Shown: piece by piece, positions 34,821 through 40,792 of the stretch
Layout: every line of letters begins with the position of its first letter
How positions within the stretch are numbered: the first letter of the stretch is position 1
Program-made: the position numbers and the translations under genes
The notes under the pieces: model-generated
What the model saw: only the letters and a program-made list of their open reading frames with translations
Databases searched by the model: none
Told to the model about the DNA's origin: nothing
Assembly: GCA_946481695.1 (NCBI GenBank)
Contig: CAMLON010000014.1
Coordinates: 1-40,792 of the forward strand
DNA: 40,792 nt
DNA from: an uncultured Bartonella sp.
GTDB taxonomy: Bacteria > Pseudomonadota > Alphaproteobacteria > Rhizobiales > Rhizobiaceae
Direction of reading: 5' to 3'

Positions 34821-35972
34821 TTACGAAAGGTTATTTGCGAGCTTTTCTGCAATCTCCCGATAAAGTTTGGCAAAAACGCTTTGCGGCTTTTCGATAAAGA
34901 CAGGCGTACCTGCGTCCGACAAAGCGCGAACGTCCGGATCAAGCGGGATTTCGCCCAAAAATGGTACCTGCCGGTGATGGGCTTCGTTGCGGGCTCCGCC
35001 ATGGCCGAATATGTCATAGCGTTTGCCGGTATCGGGGGCGATAAAATAACTCATATTCTCGATTACACCCAGAATCGGCACGCCGACCTTGGTAAACATC
35101 TCGATTCCCTTGCGTGCATCGACCAACGCCAAATCCTGAGGGGTGGACACAATCACCGCGCCGGTCATCGGCACCTGCTGGGCAAGTGTCAATTGTGCGT
35201 CGCCAGTGCCGGGGGGCATATCGACAACCAGCACATCAAGCGGGCCCCACAAAACATCACGCAAAAATTGTGTAACAGCCGACATCACCATGGGGCCACG
35301 CCAAACCATCGGGCGGTCTTCATCCACGAGAAAGCCCATCGACATCAGTTTCAGGCCGAATTTTTCCAGTGTTTCAAGCTTGTTGCCTTCAACTGCACGC
35401 GGGCGCTGGTTGATAAGGCCCGTCAATCTCGGCAATGACGGCCCGTAAATATCGGCGTCGAGAAGCCCTGTTTTAAAGCCCCTGTCGGCAAGTGCCAATG
35501 CCAGATTGATTGCTGTTGTCGATTTGCCGACGCCACCCTTGCCGGAAGCCACAGCGATAATATGCTTGACCCCTTCAATCGGCTTTTTTTCGCCAATGCC
35601 GTGGCTCGCACGCGCAATCTTCGGGTTCGCGTGCCCCGGTTCGACAACAATTCTTTTTGCCGGTGCTTTATGGGGCTCATCGTTATTTGTCGTTTTACCT
35701 GCATTGGCCGAACCCTTTTTCTCGGCAGTCAATGTGACAATTGCGGCTTTGACGCCATCCATTGCCTCGACCACCTTCTGGGCAGCCTGTCGCAACGGCT
35801 CCAGTTCTTGTGCCCTTTCATCCGGCACAGTTATCGAAAAGAACACTTTTCCATCGGAAATGAATATTTCCGAAACCAGCCCGAGCGAGACGATATCGCT
35901 TTCAAAATCGGGCCCTTTTACTTTTCTCAATTCGTCGATAACAGCATCGCTTGTGATATTGGACACGCGCAT
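34821..35972 (-). CDS. mrp: Mrp/ApbC/NBP35-family iron-sulfur carrier ATPase
   Basis: The 383-residue protein has an N-terminal MIP18/DUF59 domain (~5-85), a Pro/Lys/Asn linker (~85-130) and a deviant Walker A SGKGGVGKST (143-152), followed by LLDADIYGPS and VVDMPPGTGDAQLT. It would assemble or carry Fe-S clusters. The CxxC that binds the bridging cluster in many Mrp proteins is absent: the ENMSYF segment is followed by IAPDTGKR (residues 312-315 APDT), which I recall as common in Rhizobiales Mrp. ATG 35972 has GGAAGG upstream. Confidence 0.93.
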   Translation of the reverse strand: MRVSNITSDAVIDELRKVKGPDFESDIVSLGLVSEIFISDGKVFFSITVPDERAQELEPLRQAAQKVVEAMDGVKAAIVTLTAEKKGSANAGKTTNNDEPHKAPAKRIVVEPGHANPKIARASHGIGEKKPIEGVKHIIAVASGKGGVGKSTTAINLALALADRGFKTGLLDADIYGPSLPRLTGLINQRPRAVEGNKLETLEKFGLKLMSMGFLVDEDRPMVWRGPMVMSAVTQFLRDVLWGPLDVLVVDMPPGTGDAQLTLAQQVPMTGAVIVSTPQDLALVDARKGIEMFTKVGVPILGVIENMSYFIAPDTGKRYDIFGHGGARNEAHHRQVPFLGEIPLDPDVRALSDAGTPVFIEKPQSVFAKLYREIAEKLANNLS

Positions 35973-36053
35973 TTCCTTCCTGCAAATCTGCTGGATTTTT
36001 GTCTTTCCTATCGCGACGGAAAGCCTTTGGTCAACCGGCTAACGAGCAGTTTT

Positions 36054-37301
36054 TTAAACTTTTGTATTGGCCGAAATACGATCCGGATTCTGTTCTTTGA
36101 TCCATTTGACAATAACATCCCGATCAGCTTCGCCTATCATATGGTCACTATCGACCATCGCTGCATCAACCTTTGCACCATTTTTCTTGAAAACAGACAA
36201 TAATGCCGGTGCAAAAGGCGAATAAAGCGCATCGTTTTTACCCGAAATAATCAAAATCCGATTTTTCGACAAATCATCTTTGCCCATATTGTCAATCACC
36301 GGCATGGAACGCATAAGAATGGCGCGGCGGGCAAAACCGGGATGGCGCATCATAATGACAGCAAGCAAATTCGCACCATTGGAATAGCCCACAAAAGTTG
36401 CCCGCGACAAATCGAAATGATGATCTTCGGCAAGGTTTCCCATAAATTTTACAAAAGCATCGGCTTCACTACTTGCGTCTTTCTCGTCGAATTTTGTCGG
36501 CGTTATTTTTTTAAACCAGCGCGTTTCACCATTTTGCACAATCCGCCCGCGAATGCCGATCAGCGTTGCCTTCGGCCATATCGGGCGGGCAAAGGGAACA
36601 AGCGTCGTTTCATTGCCACCCGAACCGTGAAGCAGAATAATAACCTCTCCCGAAGGATGATCGCTACGCTCGATGCGATAAATAAAATCCGGCAAACGGA
36701 CAAGGTTCATTCGGCCTTCGCTGTTTTCCTGCATGAAAGTCTCTCCTGATGGCACGTTTTTTCCTGATGGCGGGGTTTTTTCTTTTGAAGCATCGTCTTC
36801 ATTTTCTCTTGAAGCGGCTTTGCCTTCCTGCTTTTGCATTTGCGGCACTTTAAAAAGGCCTGATTTGAGCGGCCGCGCAACTGTTGTGCTTTCGGCTTCC
36901 GGCAACATCGCATTGATCGTGATGAAAGGTGCTTTTCCTTTATTGCCGAGCGCATTTCCAACCGCCATCAATGCTGCTTTTGTAACCGGCAAGCCCTTCT
37001 TCGCTCCAATACGTAAATTAGCGGACTCTCGGCTTTTAGCAGATTGAATAGCTGAAATTTTTGTATTCCTTGTGGGCAAGCCCTTTCGCCTGAAATTCAT
37101 CTCATCGGGCATTTTGGTAGAAAGTGCAGCTTTGTTTTTCAAAAATTTATTGGCTGACGCAATAAGTCCCGACGTTCCATTTCGTGGGATTGTTGCCTGC
37201 GGCTCTCCGGCCGCGGCCGAAAATGCGGTATCACAAATGAAATTTGTTAAAACCAGCAGCAAAAACGCAAGAATAAAACCTGAGCCCTTTTTCATAAACA
37301 T
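36054..37301 (-). CDS. Extracytoplasmic alpha/beta hydrolase (carboxylesterase/phospholipase type)
   Basis: The 415-residue protein has a signal peptide (hydrophobic residues 8-22, cleavage near AFSAAA), then ~165 residues of Lys/Ala/Ser/Pro-rich, probably disordered sequence, and a hydrolase domain from ~198: oxyanion motif LLHGSGGNE (224-231), nucleophile Ser307 in VGYSNGAN, Asp357 in SGKNDALYSP and His387 in DSDHMIG. The triad looks complete. Related enzymes are small esterases of the dienelactone hydrolase/carboxylesterase 2 group, usually half this length. Substrate unknown. No clear ribosome site before ATG 37301 or 37295, so the start is uncertain. Confidence 0.85.
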   Translation of the reverse strand: MFMKKGSGFILAFLLLVLTNFICDTAFSAAAGEPQATIPRNGTSGLIASANKFLKNKAALSTKMPDEMNFRRKGLPTRNTKISAIQSAKSRESANLRIGAKKGLPVTKAALMAVGNALGNKGKAPFITINAMLPEAESTTVARPLKSGLFKVPQMQKQEGKAASRENEDDASKEKTPPSGKNVPSGETFMQENSEGRMNLVRLPDFIYRIERSDHPSGEVIILLHGSGGNETTLVPFARPIWPKATLIGIRGRIVQNGETRWFKKITPTKFDEKDASSEADAFVKFMGNLAEDHHFDLSRATFVGYSNGANLLAVIMMRHPGFARRAILMRSMPVIDNMGKDDLSKNRILIISGKNDALYSPFAPALLSVFKKNGAKVDAAMVDSDHMIGEADRDVIVKWIKEQNPDRISANTKV

Positions 37302-37479
37302 AATGTAAAAAACATGTTATCAGACGTTATCAATATAGGTGTTTCTCACGGCTTCGGCAAAACAATTGGCAGTGATAACCTCGTTCCCGTGTAAGGTTTA
37401 CCACGTTTGAAGGCAGCGATGTCAGGCGTTGCAGCGGCAATTGTCATACTTTCTTGAAGTGACCGGCTCTTTTTCTACC

Positions 37480-38660
37480 AATGATTGACCAACTTTTCCC
37501 GCTTGCTTCCTATATTTTCTGAAATTCTTCCCCCTACCCCTTAGCCTTCTGTTTTCCGGTTTTTCCTCCCCTCCCAGGTTCTTCTTTTCTCCTTCATTGC
37601 GTCTCTATCTTCTCCTTATCGTGTCGCCGCTCTCACCTTTTTCTCCCACGTTCTACTTGCCGCCCGAATTCTTCATTCCTCACATCTTTTCTATTTTTCA
37701 TCTTTTCTATCTTTCCTCGCCTTCCGGCATCCTCATCGTCGTCTAATCCCTGCAACCGCATTGCAGGCTTCCGTAACCATCAAGCACGCGTGAACGTTGC
37801 CACCTCACCGCCCACTGCTGCTCCCGCCCGTTTTGCTCCCTCTTCCCCCATTGCTTCCAATTTTTACCTCCGCTCGTTTTTGCCCTATTCCCCTGTTATA
37901 CATTTTTGATTGGCCTTTCGTTTTTATTGTTCTCCCGCGCTTTTCAGTTTCCTTATCTTTATTGCCTTATCTTCCGCGTGTTCTTTTCTTCGCTACACGC
38001 TTGATCTTCTGTTGACCTGGCTCATGCAATTTTGAAATACTTTTCCACAACTTTTCCGTGTGATTTTTTACAAAACAATCGACAAGTGTTGACGCATGTT
38101 TCTTTTGCATTATTGTATTTTTACGGGTGGCATGCTCCTGAGGGTGGGTAACTTCTTTTCCGGTTCCTTCTTCTTTCCGGCTTTTTCCTCTATCCTTTTG
38201 CCACCTATTATTTTTCTCTCGACGGTCGTTTTTCGTCTTCTCTTTTCCTGTTTCACACGAAGTTCCCTCCCCCTCTCAACGCTCCTATTGCCGCATCGAT
38301 TTTTTATTTTTCCTATTCTGTTTTTTCTGTCCTTTTCTTCTCCCTATCGTTCTCTGCGCTTTCGTTCTCTGCGCTTCATTTTTATATGTTCCTCGCCCCT
38401 CCTTCATTCACCTTTCTAATCCGCCCGTGTTTTCCGGCCCCTCTATGCTTTGCCGGATATTAAGTACCGGCGGATCTTTCCTCAGCTTAGTGCCATCCGT
38501 TTCCTTTTTGCCGGCTCTCCACTTTTTCTTCCCGCTTTTTAATGCCTTTCTTTCCGCCTCCCTCTCATCTTTCCTTTTCGTCCCGCTGCCCGTCAATTGA
38601 TGAAATATTGCAAGCTTCTCCGTAGCTTTTTTTCGGCGCCTTTTCGCATACAACTTCCTC
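37480..38660. other. Polypyrimidine-rich tract, no gene accepted
   Basis: For about 1.2 kb the plus strand is mostly C and T (long runs such as CTTCTTTTCTCCTTC), and the minus strand correspondingly purine-rich. Plus frames give hydrophobic Phe/Leu/Ser strings, minus frames give Lys/Arg/Glu strings, as expected of skewed DNA; none has a ribosome site or motif. It includes a perfect 15-bp tandem duplication (38348-38376). Confidence 0.7.
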
Positions 38661-38724
38661 ACACACTGTCAGATTTCTCACATACTGTCAGACTTGACGG
38701 CCAGACGAAAAGCCAGACGAAAAA
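38658..38724. repeat. Two adjacent tandem duplications (19 bp and 12 bp)
   Basis: CTCACACACTGTCAGATTT (38658-38676) is followed by CTCACATACTGTCAGACTT (38677-38695); then CCAGACGAAAAG (38701-38712) is followed by CCAGACGAAAAA (38713-38724). Confidence 0.8.
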
Positions 38725-39156
38725 AATGAGACGAACGGTTTCAGGCAAACCGGATTTTTTGCCGATTTTTCTCGCATAGGTTGTATTTTTTGAAAAATTG
38801 TTCCCCAAATCCGCACGGGTTTTCTCTGAACAAGCAGATAAAGCACTTGGAAAAAGCATCTCTACAAAGCAGCCTGATTGATGATTAGCCAATAAATTAA
38901 TGGCCGGACAAATGACAGCTTTTTTGAAGCTTGAAGGTGTCTTGCCCTGACGTACCTCTCAACAACCGACAATAAAATTTTATTTCAAAATTTTCTCTGA
39001 CAGTTTTATCGGTCATTCGGCAACGAGTTTTGAAATAACGTTGAAAGAAAAACTCCCTACAAGGGTAAAGCCATTTCTCACCGAAAGGTGGATTTTTTAA
39101 TCACAGGCAAAAGGAGAAAATTCAAAAATCATTAAAAAATTAATTTTTTCAAATAA
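38725..39156. other. Intergenic, nothing identified
   Basis: AT-rich sequence downstream of the small minus-strand gene. I see no gene; the poly-A/T stretch near 39120-39150 might end transcription of that gene, but no stem is evident. Confidence 0.35.
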
Positions 39157-39393
39157 TTAGATTTCTTTTCCAAAATGCAAAGCCATGCCTTTGCGCAAGG
39201 CTTCCACACACAACATCTTACGCAAAAATTCGTCATTCACGTCGCATTCGGGATTATAAAGATGGAATTCTCTAACTGCCCTCTCGACTTCGAAAACACC
39301 ATTGGCCGAGCGCCCCAAAACGTAACTTTCCGATGAAAGATATTGACGAATCATAAAGATCAGTCGTTGCATATTGTTGCAATGGTCAGTCAT
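39157..39393 (-). CDS. Small hypothetical protein
   Basis: Read from ATG 39393 (GCGAG upstream) the protein has 78 residues: MTDHCNNMQRLIFMIRQYLSS, then a middle with VFEVERAVREFHLYNPECDVNDEFLRKMLCVEALRKG. It looks like a folded helical protein and not skewed low-complexity sequence, but I recognise no family. The frame can also be extended to 39441, without a ribosome site. It lies alone after the polypyrimidine region. Confidence 0.5.
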   Translation of the reverse strand: MTDHCNNMQRLIFMIRQYLSSESYVLGRSANGVFEVERAVREFHLYNPECDVNDEFLRKMLCVEALRKGMALHFGKEI

Positions 39394-39538
39394 CCTGAAA
39401 CTCGCTACACTCACTTTGCTAAAACCGGCTTTAGCAATCATAGGTTGTTTTGTCGACTAATACAACCAATTTCTTCTCTCTCGAGATTTTTGCCTGAAAA
39501 GTTTCGCTCGCTTTGTTTTTCAATAAAACTTCTACTTT

Positions 39539-39570
39539 AAACCTGAAAAACCCCAAACCTGAAAAACCCC
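39539..39570. repeat. Perfect 16-bp tandem duplication
   Basis: AAACCTGAAAAACCCC twice in direct succession, 110 bp upstream of the DUF4105 gene. Confidence 0.85.
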
Positions 39571-39679
39571 TTGAAAGTTCTATTTGAAACACTCTGCTAT
39601 TGATTGAAAATGAAGGAATGATTTTTTAAAACCCAAGATGATAAAATGGGTGAAAACCAAATAACCAGTCGGGTATTTT

Positions 39680-40729
39680 ATGCAAAAACTTCTTTCGGCT
39701 AACGGGATCACATCAAAACATTTTCTGACACGTTTTTTCGGGCAGATTGCGCGTGCGATTTGGATTATCCTTGCCTTTCTCATGCTGGTTTGGAGCCTGT
39801 TTGCTTTTTTCTACCAGTTGCCGTTCAATATGGCGGGCTTTGTTCTTGTTGCTGTTTTATGGCTGGTTGTCGGCATTTATGCGCTTCAACTCGAATTTAA
39901 AGCCCCATGGAAATCGCGCATTCTTCTGGCGCTGATGTTTATCGGCGTTATCATATGGTGGTCATCAATCCGGCCGACACTTCACCGTGATTGGGCTCCT
40001 GAACTTTCGCGCAGTGTGGAAGCCACATTCGACCCGATCAATCCGGATATTGTCCATCTCCAAAACATCCGCAATTTCGAGTGGATCGCGCCTTACGAGG
40101 GAAAGGAAAACTGGGAAAACGGCACTTATAATGTCAATGATCTTGTCGGGCTTGATGTCTATTTATCCTATTGGATGGGTCCCTATATTGCCCACACGCT
40201 TGTGGGCTTTACCTTCAAAGACGGGCGCCATCTGGTGTTTTCTGCCGAAATCCGCCGCACAAAAGAGCAGAGCTTTTCTGCCATTGGCGGTTTTTTCAAA
40301 GAATTCGAATTGATTATGATTGCCGCGCCTGAAGAAGATATCATAAAATTGCGCACCGATATAAGGCATGAAAATGTTTATCGCTATCCGATCAATGTGG
40401 GCAAAGAAAAGATAAAAGACCTGTTTTTGAACTATCTTGAAACGGCCGACAAACTCGCCCATCAGGCGCGCTTTTATAACACCGTTACAGCCAATTGCAC
40501 GACTGTGGTTTTCGACATGGCCCGCATTCTCGACCCCGGTATTCCGCTCGACTGGCGTATTCTCTTTTCAGGACAACTGCCCTCCTATCTTTATGACCTC
40601 AAAGTGGTCAACACAGAAAAATCGTTAAAAGAGCTTGTTGACGAAGCCCATATAGAGCCCCAGATAAACGGCCGGCGCGACCAATATTCTGTTGATATCA
40701 GACGGGTGCGGAACACGAACGGCAATTGA
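39680..40729 (+). CDS. DUF4105 (Lnb-type) membrane protein
   Basis: The 349-residue protein has three N-terminal membrane helices (about 26-46, 51-71, 80-96) and then a periplasmic DUF4105 domain: YIAHTLVGFTFKDGRHLVFSAEIRR (169-193), FELIMIAAPEEDII (209-222) and FYNTVTANCTTVVFDMAR (265-282). His172 and Cys273 are in positions that suggest a papain-like active site, as in the Lnb N-terminal domain, but the substrate is not known. It stands alone near the window's right edge. Confidence 0.87.
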   Translation: MQKLLSANGITSKHFLTRFFGQIARAIWIILAFLMLVWSLFAFFYQLPFNMAGFVLVAVLWLVVGIYALQLEFKAPWKSRILLALMFIGVIIWWSSIRPTLHRDWAPELSRSVEATFDPINPDIVHLQNIRNFEWIAPYEGKENWENGTYNVNDLVGLDVYLSYWMGPYIAHTLVGFTFKDGRHLVFSAEIRRTKEQSFSAIGGFFKEFELIMIAAPEEDIIKLRTDIRHENVYRYPINVGKEKIKDLFLNYLETADKLAHQARFYNTVTANCTTVVFDMARILDPGIPLDWRILFSGQLPSYLYDLKVVNTEKSLKELVDEAHIEPQINGRRDQYSVDIRRVRNTNGN

Positions 40730-40792
40730 CTTCAACGAAACTAAACCGTATAAGCGCAAAAATTGCCTTGTACTTTAATTAAAAACGCACAA

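Noticed and set aside
34797..35438. 213-residue plus-strand frame
   Set aside because: Antisense to mrp.
38096..38662. Frames of 107 residues (plus) and 84 residues (minus)
   Set aside because: Composition follows the polypyrimidine skew; no start signals or motifs.
1..40792. Insertion sequences
   Set aside because: No transposase-like reading frame or terminal inverted repeats with target duplication found.

Overview
The window reads as an alphaproteobacterial chromosome segment, most likely Hyphomicrobiales (Rhizobiales) and perhaps a Bartonellaceae-type insect or animal associate. This rests on gene content: RsmI/YraN pair, Mrp with an APDT instead of a CxxC motif, DUF4105 protein, a fused mannose-1-P guanylyltransferase/AGE enzyme, succinyl-CoA:acetate CoA-transferase, and frequent AT-rich spacers. 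Genus cannot be fixed from the sequence alone.

Positions 1 to about 19.3 kb hold the right part of a short-tailed (podovirus-like) prophage. The order is: end of a probable scaffold gene, N4-gp56-family major capsid protein, a Lys-rich small protein, SU10-type adaptor, a P22 gp10-like beta-propeller protein, a GNAT-like virion protein, a Gly/Asn-rich protein with a C-terminal S74 chaperone motif, then tail-collar fibre, second fibre and fibre-assembly protein, ending at a strong terminator (8981-9012). An AT-rich cargo follows (9.0-14.85 kb): one small uncharacterised minus-strand gene and a serotype-conversion-like cassette of two tandem paralogous GT-C membrane glycosyltransferases plus one GtrB-like polyprenyl-phosphate glycosyltransferase. 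Each paralog is preceded by the same ~110-nt leader with inverted repeats. A second, nearly identical terminator (14850-14882) closes the cargo, and lysis genes follow: GH24 endolysin with a C-terminal membrane anchor, Rz with an embedded Rz1 lipoprotein, and a holin-like protein.

From 16.7 to 19.3 kb the sequence is sparse and partly decayed: an 18-bp minisatellite, two small minus-strand genes, a frameshifted TacT-like GNAT toxin remnant, and a cluster of hairpins. It ends at a tRNA-Pro(CGG) whose 3' end faces the prophage and which may be the integration site.

From 19.9 kb on the genes are chromosomal and mostly on the minus strand: manC-AGE fusion (+), a His/Pro-rich secreted protein, a Cys-rich secreted protein (+), a ProC-like reductase overlapping metH, a small membrane protein, yraN, rsmI, a CoA-transferase gene 9 bp upstream of rsmI, pyrF, an SLT lytic transglycosylase lipoprotein, mrp, an extracytoplasmic alpha/beta hydrolase, a ~1.2 kb polypyrimidine tract with no convincing gene, a small hypothetical gene, and a DUF4105 membrane protein (+).

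Intergenic DNA throughout carries many short tandem duplications (12-29 bp, plus one 96-bp unit repeated three times). The strongest lead for something new is the duplicated gtrC-like cassette: its leaders are more conserved than the proteins they precede, and they differ in ways that could make expression alternative.
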